This document shows positions 1 to 6,416 of a DNA stretch of 6,510 nucleotides, piece by piece. Numbering within the stretch: the first letter of the stretch is position 1; each line of letters starts with the position of its first letter. Under the pieces are notes generated by a model that did not search any database, was not told where the DNA came from, and saw nothing but the letters and a program-made list of their open reading frames with translations. This stretch comes from Flavobacteriales bacterium CG18_big_fil_WC_8_21_14_2_50_32_9 (lineage in GTDB: Bacteria > Bacteroidota > Bacteroidia > Flavobacteriales_E > Vicingaceae), in NCBI GenBank assembly GCA_002770955.1, contig PCUH01000036.1, forward strand, positions 1-6,510. The letters are read 5' to 3'. The position numbers and the translations under genes were made by a program.

Positions 1-1955
1 TTTCAGGGTTTACCCAAAACGTAGATTTCGATAAAAAGAATTTTTCCTCAAACAAAGATGGGTTAAAAACTGCTCTCAATGAGTTGAGTACAGGAAATTT
101 TCATTACATGAACCATGTTTACTCCCAAGCACTTTCTTCTTTTGAAAAAGCACAAAATTTCAATCCTAAAAATGCCGAATTAAATGCAAAAATAGCCGAT
201 TGTTATTTCCACACAGGCGAAACAGCCAAAGCAAAAACGCAATTAGAAGAAGCTTTTAAGTTAGATGCTTCTATTGATGGGTATTTCACTTACCTAAAAG
301 CACAAATGGCTCAAGCAGAAAATAATTTTGATGAAGCAATAAAACTATACAGAACCTCAAAAACCAAAGGCTCTTCCATCCGACCAGAAGCAATAGCAAC
401 TGTTGACAAAAAAATAAAAGAATGTGGTATTGGAAAAAAATTAATTGAAACTCCCATTAATGTAGAAATTGTAAATGTGGGAAGTGCTATTAATAGCTCC
501 AACCAAGAATATGTACCTGTTATTACTGCCGATGAATCTGAAATCTTTTTTACTTCAAGAAGAAGTGATACTGAAGGCGGAGGAAGGGATGCTCAAATTG
601 ATGACTATTATGAAGATATTTATTACAGTTCAAAGGACGAAAAAGGAGAATGGCAACCTGCTGTAAATATCGGCAAACCAATTAATAGTGCCTTTCATGA
701 TGCAACAGTTGGTCTATCTATTGATGGGCAAAAATTATTTATTTATAGAGATAATAAAAAAGGCATAGGCAACATTTATGTAACCGAGAAAAAAGGAAAT
801 GAATGGACAATTCCCGAAGAATTACCTTCACCCATAACATCAAAAAGCCAAGAAACATCAGCAAGCTACGACTATACTGGAAAAACCATCTATTTTGTAA
901 GTGCTAGACCAGAAGGAAAAGGTGGAAAAGACATTTATAAATCCACTCAAAACAAAGATGGAAAATGGGGCGATGCCGAAAATTTAGGAGCAATGATAAA
1001 TACAGAATTTGATGAAGATGCTGTTTTTCTTCATCCTGATGGAAAAACATTGTATTTTAGTTCTAACGGCAATAATTCAATGGGAGGCTACGATATTTTT
1101 AAAAGCACCTTTGAAAAAGGAAAATGGAGTCGTCCGCAAAACTTAGGATACCCCATTAACTCATCAGGCGATGATGTTTTTTTTGTACTTACAGCTAATG
1201 GAGAACATGGTTACTACACTTCAGAAAAAGCAGGTGGTGAAGGAAAAAAAGACATTTACAAAATTGTGTTTTTAGATGAAATTAAAAATAATAGTCGCCC
1301 GAAATTAACTTTACTGAAAGGAGTTGTTTTTGATAAAAAAACTAAAAAACCATTGAGTGCATTAATTGAAATTTTCGATAATGATAAGAATGAATTGGTT
1401 TCTTCATACGAATCAAACAGTGCAACTGGGAAATATATGGTTTCATTGCCTGCTGGACATGATTACGGAATTAGTGTAAAAAAAGAAGGCTATTTATTTT
1501 ATTCTGAAAACATTAACATACCTGATACAGCTGCATTTCAAGAAATTGAGAAAAACATTGGTTTAGATAAAATTGAAACTGGGAAAAAAGTTGTTTTGGC
1601 TAATATTTTTTATGATTATAATAAAGCCTCTTTGAGGTCTTCCTCATTTAATGAATTGGATAAAGTTGTTGAATTGCTAAACCAAAATTTAAAAGTAAAA
1701 GTTGAATTAGCAGCTCATACAGATTCAAGGGGGGGAGATGCTTATAATTTGAAACTATCGCAAGATAGAGCTCAATCATGTGTAGATTATTTAACATCAA
1801 AAGGAATTAATCGCTCACGTTTAATTGCTAAAGGTTATGGAGAATCTCAACCATTAGTGAAAGAGGAAACCATAAACAAAATGGCAACTGAGCAAGAAAA
1901 AGAAGCTGCTCATCAACAAAACAGACGTTCGGAATTTAAGATTTTAGAGAATTAA
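1..1955 (+). CDS. TPR / PD40 beta-propeller / OmpA-family outer-membrane protein (5' partial)
   Basis: The reading frame is open from the left edge (first full codon at 3) to a TAA at 1953-1955, so the start and any signal peptide lie outside the window; the in-frame TTG at 84 is not a credible start because TPR-like sequence precedes it. Domains in order: TPR-type helices (about 117-368, e.g. YSQALSSFEKAQNFNP); a WD40-like PD40 propeller (about 501-1277) with recurring DGKTLYFSS / GGYDIFKS blade motifs; a carboxypeptidase regulatory-like beta-sandwich (about 1311-1529); and a C-terminal OmpA domain (about 1596-1946) with AHTDSRG, LSQDRAQ, KGYGESQP and NRRSEF. The OmpA domain normally binds peptidoglycan non-covalently, so the protein probably sits in the outer membrane with this domain in the periplasm. 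This architecture is common in Bacteroidota, often beside PorP/SprF-like proteins linked to type IX secretion or gliding, but no such neighbour is visible here. Domain calls are firm; a specific role is not assignable. Confidence 0.93.
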   Translation, partial: SGFTQNVDFDKKNFSSNKDGLKTALNELSTGNFHYMNHVYSQALSSFEKAQNFNPKNAELNAKIADCYFHTGETAKAKTQLEEAFKLDASIDGYFTYLKAQMAQAENNFDEAIKLYRTSKTKGSSIRPEAIATVDKKIKECGIGKKLIETPINVEIVNVGSAINSSNQEYVPVITADESEIFFTSRRSDTEGGGRDAQIDDYYEDIYYSSKDEKGEWQPAVNIGKPINSAFHDATVGLSIDGQKLFIYRDNKKGIGNIYVTEKKGNEWTIPEELPSPITSKSQETSASYDYTGKTIYFVSARPEGKGGKDIYKSTQNKDGKWGDAENLGAMINTEFDEDAVFLHPDGKTLYFSSNGNNSMGGYDIFKSTFEKGKWSRPQNLGYPINSSGDDVFFVLTANGEHGYYTSEKAGGEGKKDIYKIVFLDEIKNNSRPKLTLLKGVVFDKKTKKPLSALIEIFDNDKNELVSSYESNSATGKYMVSLPAGHDYGISVKKEGYLFYSENINIPDTAAFQEIEKNIGLDKIETGKKVVLANIFYDYNKASLRSSSFNELDKVVELLNQNLKVKVELAAHTDSRGGDAYNLKLSQDRAQSCVDYLTSKGINRSRLIAKGYGESQPLVKEETINKMATEQEKEAAHQQNRRSEFKILEN

Positions 1956-1966
1956 TGAACAATTTT

Positions 1967-2008
1967 AAACCTCCAAGGTTTTTAAAACCTTGAAGGTTTT
2001 GGTTTTTT
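1967..2008. terminator. Palindromic rho-independent terminator between convergent genes
   Basis: The arms 1967-1982 and 1984-1999 are complementary over 16 bp with a single C/A mismatch. A run of six T (2003-2008) follows on the plus strand, giving a good terminator for the OmpA-family gene, whose stop is 12 bp upstream. The T-run overlaps the stop codon of the convergent histidine kinase gene. On the minus strand the A/T-rich flank is weaker, so it may also slow opposing transcription less efficiently. Confidence 0.8.
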
Positions 2009-3044
2009 AGTTACTAGGAATAAGCAATATTGTTTTTACTTTGTTATCTTCATTTTTTATAGAAAAAAGAGCTTCTTTTCCATAAAGTAAATCCAACCGT
2101 TGTTTGGTATTTGCTAATCCAAAACCTGTTTCTGAGCTTGTTTGTTCGTTATAATGTCCACTATTATAAATAATTACTTTTAGCTTGTCAGCTTCTATTG
2201 ATGCTATTATTTCTACAGTTCCTCCTTTGGGAAGTTTAGAAGTACCATGTTTTATTGCGTTCTCAACCAAGGTTTGTATCATTAATGGCGGCACTAAAAA
2301 GTTTTTAGAATTTTCGTTTATAGCTAATTTAATAGTTAGCTTTTCTTCAAAACGTGTTTTTTCGAGGTTCAAATAATCTTCAACTAATTTTAATTCTTCC
2401 GCAAAAGAAATCAACTTTTTCTTCCCCATCAACAAGGAGTTTCTAAGCACATTAGAAAGTTGATTTATTGCTATTTTAGCTGATTTTGGATCTTCGTCAA
2501 TTAACGCTCTAATGCTATTCATTGCATTAAAAATAAAGTGTGGATTCATTTGAGAAATTAATCGATTAAGTTCAATTTCATTTTTCTTGGCTTCCCATTT
2601 TAGGTTTTTTATTTCTTCATTCTTATAGTTAGTAACATAATGAAACAAAAAATAAAATAACGACCACAACAAATAAATCACAAACCAACTTGCTATGCTA
2701 AAGAAGAAATCTGACCACAAAAAAAACGATTGCTTTTGTTCAATAATAATATCCACCAAAAGCCATTTAAAAAAAAAAGTAACAATACTTAATCCAAATG
2801 CTCCAAAAAAAATTGGGATTATCAATTTCGAAAGATGTAGATTTAGTAAGTTGTATTTTACAATTATACTTCTATAACCATGTGAAACTAACACACAAAT
2901 TACATAAATTGAAATTAGACTAAAAATGAAATTAGTAGAAAAATTGCCATAGGAAGAAAAATTGAAATACCCAATTAAACTCACATAACCTAGCCAACCA
3001 AAAAGTTGTAAAATCCAATATAATTTTGTTTTTGAAAAAACCAA
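2007..3044 (-). CDS. LytS/YpdA-type membrane sensor histidine kinase
   Basis: A 345-residue inner-membrane sensor kinase of the LytS/YpdA class (His_kinase, PF06580), which autophosphorylates and normally passes phosphate to a LytTR-domain response regulator. Four hydrophobic segments (about residues 8-28, 37-56, 72-98 and 111-137) make up the N-terminal half without a recognisable periplasmic sensor domain, followed by a charged, probably coiled linker (139-163). The phosphoacceptor motif QMNPHFIFNAMN places His at 169. An N-box LVENAIKHG (259-267) and a glycine-rich GFGLANTKQRL (307-317) form the ATP-binding lobe. The start is inferred as TTG at 3044: no in-frame ATG occurs before Met166, an in-frame stop lies upstream at 3081-3083, and KLYWILQLFGWLGY just after the TTG resembles usual N-termini of this family. 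It lies 75 bp downstream of the M61 protease gene on the same strand and may be co-transcribed. No response regulator is adjacent in the window, so the signal and output are unknown. Confidence 0.93.
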   Translation of the reverse strand: MVFSKTKLYWILQLFGWLGYVSLIGYFNFSSYGNFSTNFIFSLISIYVICVLVSHGYRSIIVKYNLLNLHLSKLIIPIFFGAFGLSIVTFFFKWLLVDIIIEQKQSFFLWSDFFFSIASWFVIYLLWSLFYFLFHYVTNYKNEEIKNLKWEAKKNEIELNRLISQMNPHFIFNAMNSIRALIDEDPKSAKIAINQLSNVLRNSLLMGKKKLISFAEELKLVEDYLNLEKTRFEEKLTIKLAINENSKNFLVPPLMIQTLVENAIKHGTSKLPKGGTVEIIASIEADKLKVIIYNSGHYNEQTSSETGFGLANTKQRLDLLYGKEALFSIKNEDNKVKTILLIPSN

Positions 3045-3119
3045 AGCGTTGATTTGAAATGTTGGAATTATCTCATAAAACTAATGAAAATATGCTTAAA
3101 AATCACATCTATATTCATT

Positions 3120-4952
3120 TTATTTTCCCAACCACGCTTCCCTTAAACGAACCTGTTCAGGTGTTGCTAATGCATTAATTTCTATAAAAAATGGCACTAA
3201 TTTTTCAGATTTACTTGCTTTTGCCTTTAATGTTTTTGATGTTTTTTTACCGTTACTTAGCCTATCTACAGTGATTGTAATTTTATCACCATCTTTTGTA
3301 TTAATTTTATAGTTGTCTATTACTTCTTCAAAATTTTCTGGCGTAAGTAATTGTCCATTAATTGCAGTAAGCTCGTCATTAATTTTAAAACCCAGTTTTT
3401 TTCCGTAATCATTCATGTCTGAAATATCCATGACATACAAACGGTTGGTTTCTTCATTAAATCCCAACAATACGTTTCCAAAGCCAAATTCACTCACTCT
3501 AGCATTTGTTTTAAAAGAGATACCTACTTTATTAAAAATATCTTCAAAAGGCAACGATTTGTTTCCTTCCACATAATTAGCAAAAAAAATCCTTATAGCT
3601 GGAGAGGTAAGTGATGCAATTTTATCGAACAATTCATCATCTTTAAAAGAAACATTTTTTCCATATTCATTAGAAAGTGTTTTCATTAAATCTTTTAATC
3701 CATTTTTCCCATTCGAATGTTCTCTAATTAATATATCTAAACATAACCCAATTAATGCTCCTTTTTGATATACATTTGAATATTGCCCTTTGTGAACATC
3801 CAAGGCTCCTAAACTCAATTCTGTAAATGGCAATTCATCTGAAAAGCCTTTAGCTCCATACATTTTATCAATTATAACTTCTAAATAATTTTCAGTAGAA
3901 ATCATTTTTTGATATACCTGAACATGGTTGGCAAAATATTCAGTAACGCCTTCATACAACCATAAATGTTTTGACATGTCTGGGTTAATGTAGTCAAAAT
4001 TTCCTATTTCTTCCGAATGAATATTAAGTGGAGTTACAATATGAAAGAACTCATGAGCTGCAATATCCACTAAAAAACCTGAAAGACGACTTGGCTCTAT
4101 TGCTGGTAAATAATAAAAAGAAGAATACGAATGTTCTAATGCTCCACTCCCTCCTGACCCACTTTGCCCTGTATATAAATAAATGATAAACGCATATTTA
4201 TCAATAGGTAATTTTCCTCCTAAATAAGTCTGCTGAGCTTTTAAAATTCCTTCAATATCTTTTGCTAAAAATGTTGAAGAAACAATTTTGTTTCTAGAAT
4301 AAACTGAAACTAAAATTTTTGCACCACCAACCTCAAAAGTGGTAGTATCTGGTTTGCAATACATAATTGGACTATCAACCAAATCCATATAGTTGTTTAT
4401 AGTAAACTTATCTGTATTATCAGTTGTAGAAACAGTTGTTAGCCCTGTTGAACCATAAAAATACTCGGGGCGAGTGATATTTAGCTCGTAAGGAATTGTT
4501 TTCAAACCATCAAAATAGCCAAAGAAACCATGGTTGTTTAGCACTACATTTTCAAATTGTTCTATGTTGGTTCCGCCTGGTTCAAAAACAAGTTCATCAA
4601 CATCTGCATCCCAAGTATCTTCTACCCAATAGGTAATTTGATGCAACTTTGTAGCATTACTAATTTCCCAACGATTTTGGTCTAATCGATTAACAGAAAT
4701 TGACACTCCATTACTATCAAAAGCCTCAAAGTCCATTACATATTGTCCAAAATCATAAACTTGATAAGTTCCTGGGACTATTTTTGGTATATTATAAATA
4801 ATTTTATCTTGAGTAATGGTTGGTGTTTTTAGCGTAATCTTAATTAAGTCATTACTTATTTTATTCAAATCTAAATAGAATTTATAGGTATTTTGACTAT
4901 AAAAATTAATAGAACACGAAACAACAATAAATAGTAATAATAGCTTCTTCAT
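3120..4952 (-). CDS. Secreted M61-family metallopeptidase with C-terminal PDZ domain
   Basis: This 610-residue protein fits the M61 (glycyl aminopeptidase-like) zinc peptidase family at about its usual length. The N-terminus MKKLLLLFIVVSCSINFYSQ is an export signal; cleavage before Gln20 is the simplest reading, although VVSC could be a weak lipobox with Cys13 and no typical acidic sorting residues after it. An N-terminal M61 beta domain (about 22-190, with PGTYQVYDFGQYVMDF) precedes the thermolysin-like catalytic domain. That domain contains GSGALEHSYSS (about 268-278), the zinc motif HEFFH (His300, Glu301, His304) and WLYEGVTEYF, whose Glu334 is the likely third zinc ligand. A PDZ domain occupies about 487-580. 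All catalytic residues are present, so an active periplasmic or surface peptidase is likely; the substrate is unknown. The ATG at 4952 has a TAnnTTTG promoter motif shortly upstream. The sensor kinase gene follows after 75 bp with no clear terminator between. Confidence 0.93.
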   Translation of the reverse strand: MKKLLLLFIVVSCSINFYSQNTYKFYLDLNKISNDLIKITLKTPTITQDKIIYNIPKIVPGTYQVYDFGQYVMDFEAFDSNGVSISVNRLDQNRWEISNATKLHQITYWVEDTWDADVDELVFEPGGTNIEQFENVVLNNHGFFGYFDGLKTIPYELNITRPEYFYGSTGLTTVSTTDNTDKFTINNYMDLVDSPIMYCKPDTTTFEVGGAKILVSVYSRNKIVSSTFLAKDIEGILKAQQTYLGGKLPIDKYAFIIYLYTGQSGSGGSGALEHSYSSFYYLPAIEPSRLSGFLVDIAAHEFFHIVTPLNIHSEEIGNFDYINPDMSKHLWLYEGVTEYFANHVQVYQKMISTENYLEVIIDKMYGAKGFSDELPFTELSLGALDVHKGQYSNVYQKGALIGLCLDILIREHSNGKNGLKDLMKTLSNEYGKNVSFKDDELFDKIASLTSPAIRIFFANYVEGNKSLPFEDIFNKVGISFKTNARVSEFGFGNVLLGFNEETNRLYVMDISDMNDYGKKLGFKINDELTAINGQLLTPENFEEVIDNYKINTKDGDKITITVDRLSNGKKTSKTLKAKASKSEKLVPFFIEINALATPEQVRLREAWLGK

Positions 4953-4974
4953 AACTGAAAAATTTTAATTTTGG

Positions 4975-5011
4975 CAAATGTATTATTATTAGCAATATTA
5001 TTAAATCAAAA
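4975..5011 (-). promoter_or_regulatory. Putative Bacteroidota promoter of the M61 protease gene
   Basis: On the minus strand TACATTTG (4982-4975) exactly matches the Bacteroidota -7 consensus TAnnTTTG, 22 bp before the ATG, giving a short leader. The nearest suitable -33 element upstream is TTTTG (5011-5007), 24 bp away, which is slightly longer than the usual spacing. Motif match only, in an A+T-rich background. Confidence 0.5.
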
Positions 5012-5195
5012 TTGTATTAAAGGTCATATTCTTACACCAAAGGTTAATTTATGAATTAGTTGCCTCACTAGAGATTGACTAATTTCTTAACAAAAAAATT
5101 AATAATTTAAAAAAAAATTAGGCACGATATATGATAATTCGAAAAAAAATAAGAACAAAAATTATAAAAAATCGTAGATATAATCGTAATCTTAT

Positions 5196-5203
5196 TATAT
5201 TTG
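5196..5203 (+). promoter_or_regulatory. Putative -7 promoter element of the small-protein operon
   Basis: TATATTTG matches TAnnTTTG and would start a transcript about 45 nt before the ATG at 5256. No good TTG -33 element lies at the expected distance, so support is only partial. The near-match at 5212-5220 (TA, three bases, TTTG) is an alternative. Confidence 0.35.
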
Positions 5204-5255
5204 TTGAATTGTAATTTTTGCTTTTTATAAAATTATTCAATTTAAAACATGACTA

Positions 5256-5678
5256 ATGAAAAAATTAATTCTCATATTATTTATGCTTCCATTAATAACC
5301 TTTGCTCAATCAGCAAGAGATATTAATATTGTAATTCAAAAAACATTAGATTTAGAAGTATTAAAAACCCATTATAATGGCGATGAATCTGCAGGTTTAA
5401 CTCCATTAATAATTATAAATGATGAAAAAATTCCAAATAATTTAATTGTTTTTAAATTTAATAAAAGGGTTAAAGTAATGACACCTGAAGAAATAGAAAC
5501 ATTTAGAGGTATTTATAAGGGAAGTTTAGATAGTTTTTTTGTTTTTGAAGGAATGGATTTTAGTGAAGATGAAGTGAAGATAAAAGCAACTTTTAGAAAA
5601 AATCAAAAAATTACTATTACTGTTCACATGAAAAAAGTTGAAAAAGATTGGAAGATATTGAGCTCTGTTGCTAATTAG
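5256..5678 (+). CDS. Small secreted protein of unknown function
   Basis: A 140-residue protein whose family I do not recognise. Residues 1-17 (MKKLILILFMLPLITFA) form a clear Sec signal peptide with cleavage expected before Gln18, a typical Bacteroidota site, leaving a mature protein of about 123 residues in the periplasm or outside the cell. It has no cysteine, so it is neither a lipoprotein nor disulfide-bonded. The mature part alternates hydrophobic and charged residues (e.g. LTPLIIINDEKIP, NLIVFKFNKRVKVM, KITITVHMKKVEKDWKILSS), suggesting a small beta-rich fold; the WKILSS ending recalls NTF2-like domains, but that is only a resemblance. It is first in an apparent three-gene operon, with the Smr-domain gene starting 8 bases after its TAG. 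No function is assigned. Confidence 0.85.
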   Translation: MKKLILILFMLPLITFAQSARDINIVIQKTLDLEVLKTHYNGDESAGLTPLIIINDEKIPNNLIVFKFNKRVKVMTPEEIETFRGIYKGSLDSFFVFEGMDFSEDEVKIKATFRKNQKITITVHMKKVEKDWKILSSVAN

Positions 5679-5685
5679 AGAAAAC

Positions 5686-5940
5686 ATGAGCAAACTTATA
5701 TTAGATTTACATCCCATCTACAACCAAACCAAAAACATTGATAAATCATTAACTGAAATTATTGATGATGCTATTTCCAAAAAAATAAAACTTGTTGAAA
5801 TTATTCCTGGGAAAGGCTCTGGACAACTAAAAAAGAAAGTAATTCGTTTTTTACAACAACCATCCATAAAAAGTAAATACCACCGAATAGAAAAAGATTC
5901 AGACAATTTCGGGAAATTATATGTTCATTTTAAATTTTAA
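5686..5940 (+). CDS. Standalone Smr-domain protein (MutS2 C-terminal type)
   Basis: The 84-residue product is essentially one Smr domain, the nucleic-acid-binding or nuclease module found at the C-terminus of MutS2 and in short standalone proteins. The motifs seen are LDLH (residues 6-9) and PGKGSGQLKKKVIRFL (41-56), equivalent to the family's HGxGxG loop followed by a basic helix; the C-terminus ends in the expected beta strand (GKLYVHFKF). The usual His of the HGxGxG motif is Pro41 here, while the glycines and Lys43 remain. I chose ATG 5686 over the in-frame TTG at 5668, because the TTG would overlap the previous gene and adds only six non-family residues. It starts 8 bases after the upstream stop, so translation is probably coupled. 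It may bind or cleave structured DNA or RNA, but the domain alone does not say which. Confidence 0.88.
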   Translation: MSKLILDLHPIYNQTKNIDKSLTEIIDDAISKKIKLVEIIPGKGSGQLKKKVIRFLQQPSIKSKYHRIEKDSDNFGKLYVHFKF

Positions 5941-5948
5941 CACTAACT

Positions 5949-6134
5949 ATGTTTTCAAGCGGTCAGAAAATATTTGCTCTACTATTTATGGTTATTTTTT
6001 TAATAGTTGTGGTAGTTCAATTTTATAAGGATAAACAAAAAAGTAAAAACCTTTTTAAAGGAACATATTGGGTGTTAATTTCTATTATGACCGTAATTAT
6101 TGGTTATATTTTATTAACCAAAATGATTCGCTAA
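5949..6134 (+). CDS. Small two-helix membrane protein, unknown function
   Basis: A 61-residue protein with two hydrophobic helices (about residues 7-25 and 39-58) joined by a short, strongly basic loop (YKDKQKSKNLFKG). By the positive-inside rule the loop should face the cytoplasm, with both termini outside. It begins 9 bases after the Smr gene's stop, so it is likely the last gene of that operon. Proteins with this layout (short N-terminus, helix, Lys-rich loop, G-x-W/Y-W-V-L-I helix) are familiar as uncharacterised membrane proteins in Flavobacteriia. No catalytic motif is visible and it has no cysteine or histidine. It is too long for a typical one-helix type I toxin, and no antitoxin RNA is evident. 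Confidence 0.8.
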   Translation: MFSSGQKIFALLFMVIFLIVVVVQFYKDKQKSKNLFKGTYWVLISIMTVIIGYILLTKMIR

Positions 6135-6136
6135 AT

Positions 6137-6148
6137 TGTTGATCAACA
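6137..6148. repeat. 12-bp perfect palindrome between convergent genes
   Basis: TGTTGATCAACA is a perfect palindrome lying in the 15-bp gap between the stop of the membrane-protein gene and the stop of the Cys/Lys-rich gene on the other strand. It has no loop of its own and no T-run, so it is a poor terminator; a protein-binding site or chance are both possible. Confidence 0.3.
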
Positions 6149-6149
6149 G

Positions 6150-6308
6150 TTAAACCCAGTTTTGAGGGCATGATTTACAAAATCCTTTGCCTTTCTTTTT
6201 AAATCTTTCGCAACAAGTTTCTTTCTTCTTTTTCTTTGTTTCAATATTTATTAATTGAGAAGGCGAGTCAATTATAAAAGGAATAATATGTTGTTTTTCG
6301 CTTTTCAT
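6150..6308 (-). CDS. Small Lys/Cys-rich protein with CC...CxxC motif
   Basis: A 52-codon ORF from ATG 6308 to TAA 6150. The first half (MKSEKQHIIPFIIDSPSQLI) is unremarkable. The second half is very basic, with five consecutive lysines (25-29), then TCCERFKKKGKGFCKSCPQNW: Cys32, Cys33, Cys44 and Cys47. The four cysteines could hold one zinc ion. Support for a real gene comes from a GGAG ribosome-binding site six bases before the ATG, the compact organised Cys pattern and the fit between its neighbours. I recall similar short basic CCE-[RY]-[FY]-KKKGK-CK-CP proteins in Bacteroidota, none with a known function. It converges on the membrane-protein gene with a 15-bp gap. RNA binding or a ribosome-associated role would suit its charge, but this is inference. 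Confidence 0.72.
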   Translation of the reverse strand: MKSEKQHIIPFIIDSPSQLINIETKKKKKETCCERFKKKGKGFCKSCPQNWV

Positions 6309-6314
6309 TCTATG

Positions 6315-6318
6315 CTCC
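6315..6318 (-). promoter_or_regulatory. Shine-Dalgarno-like GGAG of the Cys/Lys-rich gene
   Basis: GGAG lies six bases before ATG 6308 on the minus strand. No other gene here has such a clear site, as expected in Bacteroidota, and it supports the start. It partly overlaps a TATTTTTG motif (6325-6318), which has a TTG (6348-6346) 20 bp upstream and matches the Bacteroidota promoter pattern. Both cannot be used as drawn, because a transcript from that promoter would lack the GGAG. Confidence 0.45.
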
Positions 6319-6376
6319 AAAAATACTATTTAGATTCATTCTAAACAATACCATAAATAAGGTATTTTATGGCACA

Positions 6377-6411
6377 AAAAAAAACTTTAGCATTTTGCTA
6401 AAGTTTTTTTT
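6377..6411. terminator. Bidirectional hairpin terminator
   Basis: The core arms ACTTTAGCA (6384-6392) and TGCTAAAGT (6396-6404) pair perfectly around a 3-nt loop. They are flanked by nine A (6376-6384) and eight T (6404-6411), so the stem extends to about 16 bp and each strand ends in a U-run. On the minus strand it begins 6 bp after the CCA of the tRNA-like gene and should end that transcript. It also insulates the small Cys/Lys-rich gene from it. Confidence 0.85.
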
Positions 6412-6416
6412 ATTTT

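Larger units (their letters stand above)
4953..5255. other. Divergent intergenic region, no gene seen
   Basis: This very A+T-rich stretch separates the leftward protease gene from the rightward small-protein operon. I find no credible ORF, RNA gene or strong hairpin in it. It holds a TAnnTTTG motif for each direction (listed separately). The middle part (about 5041-5170) is dominated by A-tracts and shows no convincing operator or riboswitch. A short ATG at 5249 opens a 25-codon frame overlapping the next gene and looks like chance. Confidence 0.7.

Noticed and set aside
84..86. TTG as the start of the OmpA-family gene
   Set aside because: The frame continues upstream to the window edge with plausible protein sequence, and a start here would remove part of the TPR region and any signal peptide.
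311..502. Minus-strand frame inside the OmpA-family gene, and similar 60-residue frames at 475-666, 2185-2376, 2695-2877, 5526-5717 and 5718-5906
   Set aside because: All lie wholly or almost wholly within well-supported genes on another strand or frame and show no domain of their own.
3076..3083. TAGTTTTA as a separate promoter for the kinase gene
   Set aside because: It matches only seven of eight bases of the compact TAnnTTTG pattern without a TTG element at the right distance, in a very A+T-rich gap.
5041..5170. Possible operator or structured leader between the divergent genes
   Set aside because: Only A/T tracts and five-base complementarities such as TGCCT/AGGCA are visible, no more than expected by chance.
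5249..5326. Short upstream ORF overlapping the secreted-protein gene
   Set aside because: It has 25 codons with no sign of a ribosome-binding site or meaningful peptide, and shares its sequence with the real gene.
5668..5670. TTG start for the Smr gene
   Set aside because: It overlaps the preceding gene and adds six residues outside the domain; ATG 5686 fits better.
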